A DNA stretch of 64,000 bases from the NCBI RefSeq assembly GCF_950023065.1, contig NC_088678.1, forward strand, positions 81,191,590-81,255,589, given 5' to 3'. Source of the DNA: Planococcus citri (lineage: Eukaryota > Arthropoda > Insecta > Hemiptera > Pseudococcidae). The notes under the pieces were generated by a model. That model ran no database searches, was not told the origin of the DNA, and saw only the letters and a list, made by a program, of their open reading frames with translations. A program made the position numbers and the translations under genes. Below are positions 24,678-36,799 of this stretch, in pieces. Every line of letters starts with the position of its first letter. Within the stretch, counting starts at the first letter, position 1.

Positions 24678-25309
24678 CTGTTGATCAAATAATCCAATCC
24701 AATCACTATACAATCAATTTGTAAAAACTCGTTGTGTAATCAGTAATGTGTATTTTTTTCTGCTGAACTTGTGAGAAGAGCTGGAAAATGAGATTTTAAA
24801 ATTGATGTAGGTGTTTTCGAATTTATTTTCAAGACAAAAGCTGAAGCTATGAAGCTAAGGCCGGTACCTTGGATTTGAATAAATATGTCGAAGCTCGAGT
24901 TAACAACTTTCAAATCGGACAAAAGCTGTTTAAAAAATGACAAAATAAATTCAAAATTCTGATCGTACAGCTTGATTTTTCCTGCATTTTCATCGATATG
25001 CAACTGATTTTACACCACCGAATTGGCGAACGAGGCAAAATCTAGCTGCTTGAGTCTATGAGAATTATTGTTTATTTTTATTTTTCTGTATCAATCTTCA
25101 TTGATAAGCAGAAATACTGAAAATAGCGAAACAATTTTTTCTCATCCGCAGCCAAAATTTTTATTTTTACTTTCTTTCTAACCTTGATCGATGAGGCCAT
25201 AGCTTCGTAATATTTGCTGTTAAATCGCGCAGGTACGAACCATTACTCCATTTCACAAAACGTACGCAAACATATCGTAATTTCATTTCGGTGACTGAAT
25301 GTGTTACTC
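24678..25309. other. Intergenic DNA before the SMYD-like gene
   Basis: A+T rich. A possible 3' splice site (TTTTCTCATCCGCAG) ends at about 25151, so an untranslated or missing upstream exon of the SMYD-like gene may exist. I found no in-frame segment here encoding the expected SET N-terminus. Confidence 0.35.
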
Positions 25310-27246
25310 ATGATTAAAAAAGGCGAAATTCTATTATCCGAAAAACCTTTCGTTTTTGTTTTAAAATCATCTTTACTGAAGCAAAGATGCAATCATTGTT
25401 TTGCCTCGTAAGTATCCTATCCCTTAAGGGTTTATTTTTAGTCAAAATAATTATTACATTTGTGGTACCTACTTTTACAGATCAGAAGTGAAAAAATGTT
25501 CTCAGTGTCATTACGTTTCCTATTGTGGAAAAAACTGTCAAAGGTCTGCGTGGGCTCTGCATAAGCTGGAATGCTCCAAATTGGCCAAAACATTACCTAA
25601 TATTTTACCAGATTCCGCTCATTTATTGATTAGATTGATTTTGAAGTTGAAAGTTGGTATATTTTGAATTTCACTTAGCGTATTTATAGGATTTCGAAAT
25701 GATTCGTTGTTTTTTTTTTCAGATCTCATCAAATCAAGATTCCAACATTTGTCAAAATAAGTATAAAGCTAAGAATCGTCCTTTTTCTGATCTCATGTCT
25801 CGTTAGTTTCTTTTTTTCTTTATTGTACATTATTGGAAATGAATTGAGAATTGCAAGACTGCGATATTTTTCCAGATTATGACGAATTATTGCAAGATCA
25901 AAGAAGAATGGAACATTTCAGAACTCTGATAATGCTGTTAGGAATATTTTTCAACGACGAGGAGAATTTAGACGAAGATGAAATATTGCAGTTGTTTGGA
26001 AAGGTATTTTGTTACGGTTTTTTAGATTAAATTTGTTAATATTTTGAAAGTGTTTTTTTGAATTTTTTTTTCTTCAGATGTGTATAAATAGTTTTAATAT
26101 TTTGGATAACGACATGAACAGCATAGGAACTGGAATGTATTTAGCAGCTTCCATTCTCGATCATTCCTGCGAACCAAATGCAGTCGCTATTTTCGAAGGG
26201 ACCACTATTTACATAAGGACGATTAAGAATTTGAAACGATTCGATTGGAGTAATGTAAGTTGAACTTTTCACCTCTCAGAATTATACAAAATATAAATTT
26301 ATTATTACTATTTTTGTTCCAGATTAGAATATCGTATATCGATGTTCTGAATTTAACATCGCATCGTAAAAAAGAACTGCAATCGATGTATTATTTTCTA
26401 TGTGATTGTGAACGTTGTCGTGATCAAGAGGAAGGTAATTTAATGAATTCGATGGCCTGTCCTAATAAAAATTGTTCCGGTTTCGTCCACGTACCTGAAG
26501 TAATATCACACACAGAGTTTTTTTTATCCTAGCACTTGATTTATTTTTTTGTTACAATATTCGCACGTGAATTTTCGTCCTTTTTTTGTTTTTTAATAGA
26601 ACATTTCCGATAAATTAAGCTGTGCGATGTGTCGAAGTATTGTTTCCAAAGCCCGTATCGATAAGTTTCAAGAAATAACCCCGCTTTCTGATTACCACTT
26701 ACAGAATATGAAAAGCAAAGATATGGCTTGTATCCTTTTGTGTTTTCAATTTAGTGTTCGTACTCCGAATGTTGTTTTTATTTCCTTGACCCAATTGAAT
26801 AGATATCGATGTATGTGAAATGACGTTGAAAAAACAAATCAATGTTTTGCACGAATACAATGTACGTAGAGTGAAAATCATGGATTTAGCCTTTGAAGCA
26901 TGTATAAATTTAGAACGATGGGAAGACGCTTTCAAATATGGTCGACAATTATTACCTGGTTTCCGGTAATTATTTTAAAGTCTCTAGAGTTATCGTATTA
27001 CTACAGTATTCTTCATTCAATAAATACATATTGTAAATCTTCGTGATCTCGTGTTCCAGAAAATACTACCGAAACCATCACCCGCTGGTCGGACTACTGA
27101 ATATGAAGTTATTGAAACTAGCCCTTCTGCAAGATGATTTATTCGCTGCCAAATCTTATTATAACGAAGCGAAAGAAATTCTTTTGGTCAGCCACGGAAG
27201 TCATCATTCGTTATATGCATCGCTACAAGAAGTATTCTGCTCGTAA
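25310..27246 (+). CDS. SMYD3: SMYD3-like protein: split SET domain with MYND zinc finger
   Basis: Nine exons: 25310-25407, 25481-25652, 25723-25801, 25876-26003, 26078-26254, 26323-26499, 26600-26729, 26803-26965, 27060-27246. Total 1311 nt, 436 aa (human SMYD3 has 428). The MYND finger is complete: C27/C30, C39/C42, C48/C52, H60/C64. The SET core has GTGMYLAASILDHSCEPN (176-193), followed by ISYID and the post-SET zinc cysteines CDCERC (245-250). A helical TPR-like C-terminal part ends with AAKSYYNEAKEILLVSHG. SMYD proteins methylate lysines on histones and other proteins. One oddity: the first ATG gives MIKKGEILLSEKP. The usual N-terminal stretch with the glycine-rich S-adenosylmethionine contact is absent and an in-frame stop lies just upstream, so either an upstream exon is missed or the protein is truncated there. 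Confidence 0.88.
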
Positions 27247-27449
27247 TCTGCCGTTTTATATTTTATTTAAAAATCAAACAACACATAGAAAGTTTTGAAA
27301 TGCAGATAAATGAACAATAATGATAATCGTGAATGTACTCCGCTAGATGAATTAATTTTTAGACTAGTAAAACGTTGAATGAATTAGTTTAAAAATAACT
27401 GGTTAAAAATGAAAGCATCAATGGCAGCTTGTTTTGCTTCTGTTCTGCG

Positions 27450-28674
27450 TCAATGTAATCGCGCTAGATGACTGGTATTGATCTTATTTTCCAAATCGTT
27501 ATGACGAATATTGTTCAAAAAATCTCGAATGTGTTGAACAATTAAGTCTATGGCAACTGTAACATCAAGATGTGATACATTATTAAAAATCGATGAAAAA
27601 TAAGAAGAGAGATAGCGCGTTTTTCATTACTTACCAGCGTTATCCGCTCCTCTGGGAATAATGATATCGGCGAATTTTTTGGTCTGTGAAAGGTTCACAA
27701 AGGGGTTAATAATTTTGATTACATTTTATAATATAAAATATAAATAAACTCACAGGTAGACAAAATTCTTCGAAAGCTGGTTTGACAAACGTCATATACT
27801 GATTTAAAACCTGATCCAAATCTCGACCTCTTTCCATGATATCTTTAGTAACTGGAATTGATACAATAGAATGAATATAAAATTTAAAAATATTTTATAG
27901 AGAATTAATATAAATACGAAACGAACCAATAATTACAATATTTCACTCACCTCTATCAGCCAATCTCATATCTGAATCCATATCGACAAATAATTTCATA
28001 TGGAACAATTCCCTAACAGATGGGAAATAGAAGACCAAGATTCCTTCAAATAAGACCACATCAGCTGGGTAAATCACGATTTGTTGATCTTTACTGCTGA
28101 ATAAATTCAATTAAAAGAATGAAAATACACATCAACGAGTAAAGAAAATAACAAAATAACGATAATCTTACAAAGAGTTAGTTTTATAATCGTAAACGGG
28201 AATCGTACATATTTCGCCATCTAATATTTTTTTCAACGTTTCATACATTAGATCTTCATTGAAAGCATCTGTGCAAAAACCAGGTTGAAATTAATACACC
28301 GAAATTGGCTGGGTCAAATGTCAATGAAATTCATTACTACTAACCCGGATGATCGAAATTAAACTGTCCTTTCAGAGCTCTACTTCGTTCAGCTGGATTC
28401 AATTCCCTATAAAAGCTGTCTTGACTGATACACACTACTTGTCTTTCTTTATGATCCATTACTGCTTGGCCTAATCTTTCCATGATTCGTTTACATACCG
28501 TAGACTGTAAGTATGAAGGAATATCTTAATTAAAGTACGTTTTAGTGATTATATGATTGGAATACAGTTCAAGAGTCTTACTTTGCCACTGGCAGTACCA
28601 CCAGCTACACCGATGAGGAATGGTACCTTTCCGTTGGGCGATGAGAAACTCATGGATGTTTTTTTAGCTGACAT
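27450..28674 (-). CDS. UCK: Uridine-cytidine kinase
   Basis: Seven coding exons on the minus strand: 28582-28674, 28345-28504, 28172-28268, 27951-28096, 27754-27851, 27635-27683, 27450-27556. Total 750 nt, 249 aa (human UCK2 is 261). It phosphorylates uridine and cytidine to UMP and CMP in pyrimidine salvage, in the cytosol. The P-loop is GGTASGKS at residues 25-32. Further family blocks are SQDSFYR, ALKGQFNFDHPDAF, YPADVVLFEGIL, ERGRDLDQVLNQY, FVKPAFEEFCLPTKKFAD and IIIPRGADN. The start ATG at 28674 (MSAKKTSM) is followed in frame by a second ATG; either could serve. The exon at 27951-28096 has tandem 3' splice sites (CAGCAG), giving proteins with or without one serine. The gene converges on the SMYD-like gene with about 200 bp between stops. 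Confidence 0.95.
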
Positions 28675-29017
28675 ATCAACAGGAAATTGTTGAATTTAAT
28701 TAGGTACACTATTGTGTTCGAAAAGCAGTAAAACGCAACATATGGATATTGTAAATTGTAAAATTTTAAAAATGATCTGATACAAAATGAAAATATGAAA
28801 AAAAATTTTGTAGTGATAACACAGAATGTAAACAAGCGGAGAAGTAACTGCAAAAAGATAAGCGTTCTTGACCGTAATTTACCATGAAAACTGAAAACTT
28901 AATTTTTTCAAAGTAAAGGCTCATTTTCTTTTCTACGAAAATGAATATGATTCAGGAAAAATTCCAAAATTAGACGAATGGAATCCAATGGATAGGGCCC
29001 TAACTTCAGATGCCTTA
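28675..29017. other. Upstream flank of the uridine-cytidine kinase gene
   Basis: Should contain the kinase promoter (minus strand). No other feature is seen. Confidence 0.4.
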
Positions 29018-29875
29018 TCGATATTGGCGATAAACTGAGACTTATATTTTTGGGAAATTATCGCATAACATATGGCTGAAAAATAATATCCGCTGCTGAT
29101 CTCATGCGTTCTTAGCGAACAAATCTGTACTGCTACTGCTAGTAGGTACTGAAGCTTCTGGTACTAGTAATATGAAGTTCATGGTATAAGGTATAATTAT
29201 CAAATTTTATTCGTAGATTTTCGTAAAGATTACTTATAAATGAAATATAACAATATGTTACTTACAGTCGAACCACGGTGCTTCAACTATCGGTGCTTCA
29301 ACTAGCGGTACGTTGGACGGTGTTAACATTGGAGTGGTCGAAGAAATGGGTCGTGAGAATAATTTCATTTTCGGTATGACCTTCGACCAAGTCGAAAAGC
29401 TCAAAAAAGACGGCTACGATGCGAGAAAATATTAGAAAACCGATCCTGAATTGCAACTTTGTATCGATCAAATATCAAATTTAAAATGGATTTTTTAGCC
29501 GAGCTAATCCTGACGATAAACTTAGACACGTTGTCGATGTATTATTGAAATAGGATATAGGTACGTGTTTATTTTCACTGTAGCGAAATTCGATTACCTT
29601 GGCTGATTACGGCGATCATATCAAAAAGCAAGATAAAGTTAACTCAACATATCTCGTAATGTGAAACGCGTTATTGCTTTTAAATCGTATATTCAATTCA
29701 ATTAAGTATAATTCGTGTATAATTTTACAGAATCAAGAAAATTGCACCGAAATGGCCTTAATGAACGCATCGAATCTTCTGGTAAATTCTTATCAGATCG
29801 GACTATTGCCGAATTTAGGTGTGCTCGAGAAATTTGGGGCGTTGAACCTAACTGGGAGAAATGACTAGCTCCTCA
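29018..29875 (+). pseudogene. GlyP: Glycogen phosphorylase C-terminal fragment, decayed
   Basis: Several short segments on the plus strand follow the order of the glycogen phosphorylase C-terminus. They are GDKLRLIFLGNYRIT (from 29025); a frame-shifted IISAADL...SEQICTA block; TEASGTSNMKFM (about 29149-29184); SGTLDGVNIGVVEEMG...IFGMTFDQVEKLKKDGYDA (29303-29432); ITLADYGDHIKKQDKVNST (about 29596-29650); ENCTEMALMNAS; and SSGKFLSDRTIAEF...REIWGVEPNWEK. Stop codons and frameshifts interrupt them, and the conserved LNGALTIG stretch after MKFM is replaced by unrelated residues. Apparent introns are kept (GTATAA after MKFM with TTACAG before the next block; CTGTAG and TTTACAG before later blocks). 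This points to a copied genomic fragment, not a retro-copy. It is not expected to make enzyme. The intact gene is not in this window. Confidence 0.82.
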
Positions 29876-31519
29876 TGAAACGTTCAATAAAAATTAATGT
29901 AGGTATTTATTTTGCTTAAAACACTTTCAAATTATGATTAGGCCTATTAACACAGACGTGTCATATTTTTATCATTTATATGATGTCGTTTTAACATTTT
30001 GAAATAATTTTGCGTCGGTTTATCAAACATTAATATACATCTAATGCATCACATCTTCGGTCTTTTGTATCAATCCTTTACTCATCGTTAATCAATCCAT
30101 ATTGATTTTAATTTATTCCACTTTACCTATATATTGCAGGTAATGTTAAAATATAAGCAAAAAAAAAATCGCTGGTATTCTGTCACAGTCCACAGACAGT
30201 TATCAAATTTGTATTACAATATTTTAATAATAAGCAATAATTTTTGAACTGAATGTAGAATTTTAATTTATAGGTAGCGAAATCAATGTTGTTAAACTTA
30301 GACATATACCTATAGTAAATTCATCGCGATATATGGTTTTGAATCTGAAAATTATTCTTTTTCCCAACTGTTACCTATCTCACCGGATATATGTTTGTTA
30401 CTAAGGTGTGAAGATGAACTTTTCATTTTCAAAGTTTTTAATTTGACACAGAATCAAAATCAAATGATATTTTTATACGAAACATTCGGAAATTGGAATT
30501 TGAATGTTGGATTGGATTAGTTGAGCTGCTGTTTTGAAATAAACTATACTTTCTCTAAGAGAATTGTAAAATATTGTGACATCTTCCCTTCTGTTTTACT
30601 GAAAGCAGTTACTTTATCATCTTAATTGTTTCAAAAAACGAGTTTAGATTTCGAAAGGATAACGAAACATGTGCAGATTTTTTCTTCGTTTTGATCGTTA
30701 TAACTAAGTACCTATATATTCTCGTCGGTCGTGACCGAAATTTTATCATCTCATTTCTTTTTGAAAAATTAAAAAATGCCTATAATTATCTGCTAATTTT
30801 TTTATAGGTACGGAAATTAAAGATTTTATTCATATATGAAGATGATTTTCCAATTCAGTTCAAAACGGCAATGATTGCATCCTTATGATATTAGAACTTG
30901 AAAGTACAATACTACCTATACACAAAATATCCTAAGTACCTAGTACCTTTTCGTGAAATTCAAGATTTCCATTTTGTTGATTGATGATTATCTGAATTTT
31001 AATTTTTTTTAAAACGTTGGATTACGAACGGTATAGGTAGTAATTTAATGCTTACTCGTTCGTTCTAGGCTTATTTTGATATTACATTCTACGGAATCTG
31101 CACTTCTGCAATAAATACTGATAACGAAAAGACGAGAATTTTATTCCTCAAACCGCCTTTTAAAAAATATTATTTTCATAATACAAAAGCTGAAAATGCA
31201 TTTCCCACTTCCATGAATAATTCCAATTTCTAGATTCATTTATTACGATCAATTTTCCATTCCTAAAAATATTAAAAACGAAGAAAAACAAAAGTTTCCG
31301 TTACGTTTTGATTTTCTGTTTACTTTTCAAACCCTCCACGCTGCGCGCACCTTGAGCTAAACGCAGTAAGGTGTTTTTTGTACAAGTATTACTCCGCCAT
31401 TTTATTTCAGTCGTTTGGGAAACACTCTTATGTTGCATACGATATGTATGTACTAAAATTTTATTAATTAATACGATATTTTGCATTTATATTTATTAAA
31501 ATGTTTCGTAAATTCGATT
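29876..31519. other. Intergenic, A+T rich
   Basis: About 1.6 kb with no reading frame, repeat or RNA gene that I can support. GTACCTA/TAGGTA words and poly-T runs are common. Confidence 0.4.
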
Positions 31520-31711
31520 TCAAATAATATTACGCTCGATTATTCGGTAATATTGTCGCGAACGTGTTGTTTTCTCGGAACTATGTTTTTGTAATTGTGA
31601 TCGAGTCGTCAACGACCATTTTGATTTTTGATCAGTTAGCTTAATTTTCTTGTCGACTCTTGTAAGTACGTCGCCGACTTTTCCGCGAATAATTCTAGTT
31701 ATTCGTGACAT
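31520..31711 (-). CDS. Small basic ORF, unrecognised
   Basis: A 63-codon frame starting with a true ATG at 31711 (MSRITRIIRGKVGDVLTR), rich in K and R and ending RIIERNII. I do not recognise a family. It lies on the opposite strand to, and just left of, the probable non-coding first exon that ends at 32113, so the two could share a promoter. It may be chance; no splice context supports it. Confidence 0.15.
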   Translation of the reverse strand: MSRITRIIRGKVGDVLTRVDKKIKLTDQKSKWSLTTRSQLQKHSSEKTTRSRQYYRIIERNII

Positions 31712-31719
31712 TTTGGTAA

Positions 31720-32113
31720 TATTTTTAGCTAATTTTTTGCAGTTCGGTGCCTCGAAGTGAACTGAAAGTAATATACGATTCGATCTTTTCTCTTTGTCGG
31801 TGTTTTTGATTAAAGAAGTGCGTACGTAGATAATTCGTTTGCAGTTGCGACGGTTTGTTTTTCACGACTTTTTTCTCGTAAATTTTCTTCGGTTTTTTCA
31901 TGATTACAAAGTGATTCGATCTAAATACGGTATCGGTGATCTACGTAGTGTTTTCGCGTATTCTAGTTTCCGGTTGGTTTTGACGGCGTAAATGTTATGT
32001 ATTTTGATCTCGTAGTACATATATTCGATGCGTACGTGTTTTCCGGCGCCCAGTAGTCTAACAGTTCGAAGCTGTTTCACCGTGATTTCCAGTCGATTTT
32101 CTTCGTTTAATCG
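31720..32113 (+). ncRNA. Candidate non-coding first exon A
   Basis: A stretch rich in CG and TCG words compared with its surroundings, without a long open frame. It ends in TTCGTTTAATCG followed by the strong donor GTGAGT at 32114. Its end and downstream intron resemble those of candidate exon B at 34236. The 5' boundary is unknown. No coding gene on the plus strand could be linked to it. Confidence 0.35.
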
Positions 32114-35100
32114 GTGAGTTTTTATTTAAATTATTACGCAAATGTATCCAAATAATACTTCGATGCTTGAATATTGTGCGTGTTCGTATAATCGTATATT
32201 TTACTCAAAATTTCCGGTGCGTTTAACGATTTCGTGCGGTTAGTATTCGAATGAATTTTCTTCGTGTTCTCTCGTCTTTTGAGCAAATTCCAACGTTTTT
32301 TTTCTTTCTATTTTATTCACGTCGTTCTTTGATTCAAAATTTACGTACGTTATAGTTAGTATTCGAGTTCCTGTACCTGTATGCGTCATTTTCTTGTTCG
32401 TTGGTGTGATTTTCTCGCTAGTCGTTTAGTGGCAAGTTCCGGTGTGCCTTACAATGAAACCGCGTACGTACGAATTTCTCTGTCCTGTTCGCATTCTTTT
32501 ATTTTATTGAGTTAATTTCAACGTCGCGTTTTCTTTTCTAATCTAACAGTGTTGCTTTTTTGTTCGAAATCTTTTGCTTAATATTTTTCCGCGTAACTAT
32601 ACACGACGAAGTTTCGAGATTGTTCTTCGTTTATTTTGTGGATTCGTCACACCTCCTCCTCCTTTAAAGTCTGGTTATGATCGAGAATGGCACTATTTCA
32701 CTTCGTATTTACGGCAAACTAAGTCTGCAATTTATTTAACGTCTTTTTTCAAAACGATTCATATTTACGGCACACCCGATAGGCAACTTATTTTACATGA
32801 TTTTTTTATTTTTATTTTTATTTTTTTTTTACGAACAATCTTCTTCATGATGGTTTGAAGTTCGATTTTATTTTTACTAAATTATTTTTCGTGCGGTTTT
32901 TTATTTCATTGATCCATAAAGATCAATTGTAACTTTGTAATTGAATTTTTCATCTAGATGCCAAGAACTTTTTGACTTGATTTGTGACTTTTGAGTTATT
33001 ATTTTGAAAACACGAATTAATGAAACAAAATCATCCATTACTGATACTACAAATTATAAATTTGAGTTTTAACATGACTGTCTGAATGTGTTCTGGCTGT
33101 TTCAGTACCACAATCTATTATTTTTTTATTTATTTGTCTACGAGTTGTGATTAATTTAATTTCGTTATTTTACCATTTGAATGAGTTTTTTGTTCGTAAA
33201 TTTTGCTATAGATATGCCTATCAACTTGTATATCACTATCAAAAATACTTAATTATACCTTGGTGACATGTATGAATTCATTTCACTTTTGAAAATCCTA
33301 TATTTCCACTTTAAGGTTGTTTTATTCTAATTTACATGTTTAATACTTTGATATTAAAAAGTATTAAACATGTACCTAAGTCTTAATAGTCATTCATTTT
33401 ATAACTACGAGTACGTTGATCGTTGATTCACTCATTCATTAGTTAAGTTTTTCGATTTCAATCTGAATTTGAGTCGCAAAGATAGATAGTTGAATTAAAA
33501 TAAAAAATTGAAAAACGAATATCTGCAACTTTTGCACTGATAATGATCGATGATCTAATTTTATTTAATTCATTCATTCATCGTAGTTAAATTTCCAATT
33601 TTCTGACAAAAAACGGAAAAGTTTGTTTTGATGCTTTGAACTTTACGAACCCCTCCGTACCCGTTTCGCGTGTGCGAGTTCGTACTAGTCCGTTCATTCC
33701 GGTAACGTACGTTGAAGCTTGAAGCTTTTACGTTCGTCATGTGATTCAAGTTTCGGTATTCTTTTACTCGTTAATGAGGTATTTTTAATATTATTTTGAT
33801 TAAAAAGTATCGAATAAGTGTATCTTAATACAATTACGTTTTATTTACTCGATAATATCCGCCCGATCGTGTTTTATTCGTGAGAATTCGACGATCATCG
33901 TCGATTCGTCGATCGCCTTTAGCGAGATCGCGACTTTTGTGTCGGGGTGTACTTAACGGTTTTTCTATTTCGGAAGTATTAGGTACCTACTTTGATTTCG
34001 TATTCGTGTTTCATCGTGATGTAAGCTATAGTATAATTGTGTTTATTTATGCATTATTTTCGCGTTTGTCGGTTTTCATTTTAATTTCGATTAATTGATT
34101 GTGTTTTTGAATCTAGTGCGGTGTTCTGTGTCAACGATCAACGATCTTTTTGCGTACGTGTTGCCTGGCGTCCAACGGTTTGCCATATCTTGCTGCTGTT
34201 TTATACGATCATTTCTCGGTTTCCTTCGGTTAATCGGTGAGTAATTATTAATTATTACCTACGTGAATGTGTTTTCAAAAGGTATTCGTTTATGATATCT
34301 ATTTCGATGCAATTGAATGTCGTTCGTGTTTTATTCTAAATCTTCGGTGTGTTTAACGGAAAAATCGCACGTTCCTATACCTGAGTGAATTTCCTTCGCG
34401 TTTTCTCTTTTTTGAAGTTTCAATCTTGGCTTAATTCTAACGGTTGTTTTTTCTAAAATATCGATGTGTTTTAAATATCCGTTTATGATACCGGTTTCGA
34501 TGATTGAATATCGTTCGTGTGGTTCGTGTTTTATTATAATTTTCCGGCGTGTTTTTACGCAACAAAATCGCACGTTCCTACTCGAGTGAATTTTCTTCGC
34601 AGTTTCAATCTTGGCTTAATTCTAACGGTCGGTCGTTTCTTCTGATATCATATTGTTGTTTCGGAATTCAGAATTTATCTAACAATGATCAATATTCACG
34701 TTCCTGTATCTATCTGTGTAATTTTCTAGTTTGTTAACGTAATCACTCGCGAGTCGTTTGGAGTTCAGGAATGCTCGACAACAAAATCGTACGTACGTTG
34801 ATACAATTGGAGTAAATTTTCGTCGTGTTTCATCGTTTTTCAAAGAAAATCTCAACGGTTCTTTTCGTATTTTCTTAAAAATCTCGAGCCGGTTTCTTAA
34901 TTGAAAATAATTGATTTAAATACGAGTTACTATTATTTCACCATTTCTGTATTTTTGCATTCATCTTTTGTACGTACCTACGTAAGTTTCTATTTCATTG
35001 ATGTGATTGCCTATCTCTCGAATCGTTTGGCGTCCGGTGACTCGACGTTGAGTAATGTATCGCGAGTGTATTTTTTAACCCTGCTCACCGCTCTCCAACT

Positions 35101-35200
35101 GTAGTCAACGTATTTACGGCATACTAGCTATGCAATTTATATACATATTTTTTCAATGATTCGTGTAAATAATAAGGTGAAACGGAGGGACAACTTATCC
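32114..35200. repeat. Old tandem segmental duplication covering the two candidate first exons
   Basis: Matching blocks in the same order: 32171-32290 with 34286-34420 (TTTAACG...TCG and GAATTTTCTTCG words), 32355-32455 with 34697-34790 (TTCCTGTA, ATTTTCT, CGAGTCGTTT/CTAGTCGTTT), and 32706-32745 with 35107-35145 (TATTTACGGCA...GCAATTTAT). The second copy also holds an internal tandem pair, 34286-34450 and 34481-34640, sharing AAAATCGCACGTTCCTA and TTTCAATCTTGGCTTAATTC. Divergence is high, so exact ends need alignment. Confidence 0.5.
33650..34236 (+). ncRNA. Candidate non-coding first exon B (diverged copy of exon A)
   Basis: CG-word-rich sequence, for example at 33893-33935, ends in TTCGGTTAATCG followed by donor GTGAGT at 34237. 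This is nearly the same junction as exon A (TTCGTTTAATCG/GTGAGT). The following about 900 bp also resembles the DNA after exon A in the same order. This suggests a duplicated promoter and first exon. The 5' boundary is a guess. Confidence 0.35.
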
Positions 35201-35490
35201 GTGAGGTTCGAGAATCGAGTGGTAGGAATTTAGTAAAACAAAAAAACCGTAGGAAAAGAAAGTGAATCGAATTAAAAATTGATCGAAGTAAAGTAAACGA
35301 TTTGTGATTTGAGTAATGATAATTTGGAAGCGTCGCGGTTGTTCATGCCAATTTTTCCTATCGATGTTATTTCAATTTTGATCCTAAATAAAAACGTAAA
35401 AGAATTAAAATTGAAAATTTTAGCGTTCGTATGTGGAATAATTCTAGCGTCGTGTTGATGAAACGAATAAGTGTTGGAACAACATAGTGT

Positions 35491-36480
35491 TCATTGTTCT
35501 AAATTTTCGATCGATAATTTTTCCACCATAAGTCCATCAATCAGGGATAGGTTTTTTGTTAAACGCTTTGGTTTTTGTTTCGGTGATTCAATTCTTTTAG
35601 CTTCAATGGGTTTTCTGATTGTTGGTGGTTCTAATGATTGTAGGTAATACTGATACGAGTAAAAGTTTAAAAGCTGCATCGATGAGGGGGTTATTTTCTT
35701 CATACCTACTTATCATGTCGATGTCGCTTTTTAATATTGGAAAAGTGAAATTTATCATTGTATTAAATGTTTCGAGTGACGATGTAGTTTTCCTATAGGA
35801 AAATCGATAGACGATAAATTGAAAGTTACGATCTTGAACTTTTCCGGTAAGCTATCTTCGGCCGACAATACATTTTCTAGTTGGAAATTTGATTGTGGTT
35901 TCGAAATCGTTTTCTTTTTAAAAAATAGAAGTGAGGTTGAAGGTTGAGGTTTGTGATTTTCGTTGAGAAAAATAGGAGAGTTCTGATTAATAACTTTTCT
36001 GGTAAATGCTCTATGATCTTCGATGCTTTATTGTGTAATCTAGAAAAGGAAATCGATGTTAATGATGTAGGTAATAATGATTAAAATTCGTTTAGTTTCG
36101 ATTAACTTATTTGCGGTGGTATTTCTTATCATAAAATAGGTACCTAGGTATTCTTTATAGGTACTTACTATCAATTTTCAAATTTTTGGATGTTAGTATT
36201 GACGAAATCGTTTTGTGTAAAGTTTTGGTAGTAATTATCAATTCAGTCGAGGCGAGGTCAATCAAAAATAAATTCTTTAATTGGTTTCAAAAAAGCGATA
36301 CATCTTTTTCATAGTTCTTTTGTTGATGAACATTTTCAAATTTTTCTTTTAACAATTGGTGAAGTTAAAGAGTTCAAAACGAAGGAATTTAAATTTGAAC
36401 GATCGTAATGGTGAGAATAATTACTTGAGTGGTAGTTTGCGATCAACGATTTTCGATGCTATGTTTTGTCAAAAAAATTT
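35491..36480. repeat. Degenerate repeat tract with coding-like open stretches on the minus strand
   Basis: On the minus strand an open frame without ATG runs 36027-35755 (90 codons, containing HKPQPSTSLLFFKKKTI). A second, with ATG at 35703, runs to 35491 (70 codons, SPKQKPKRLTKN). I recognise neither. On the plus strand, diverged copies of AACTTTTCTGGTAAATGCTC...ATCTTCGATGCT occur at about 35840, 35985 and 36410, so the apparent coding may be an effect of repeats. Function unknown. Confidence 0.25.
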
Positions 36481-36799
36481 CCTTTAGTGTATCTTCCTGT
36501 TCCCTGTTTGTTAATTTATTTGATATGTAAACTGACACTGAAAAGCCTACGATTATTTTGAAGATAACTATAATTTAAAACGAAAAAAACAGTGTTGTAA
36601 ATACGATCGGTAGGTATATGTATTAAAAGGTATTTAGTTTCGGGAATATTATTTAATTTAAAACGTTTTTAATTCATAATTGAAATTGCGATTAATTTAT
36701 GAATTCGCGTACCATAACCGTACCATTTTGATTGATTTAAAAATTTGTTATCAGTGTTATCAGTATTATTTTCGTGTTTACTTGTTATTGGCTATTTTT

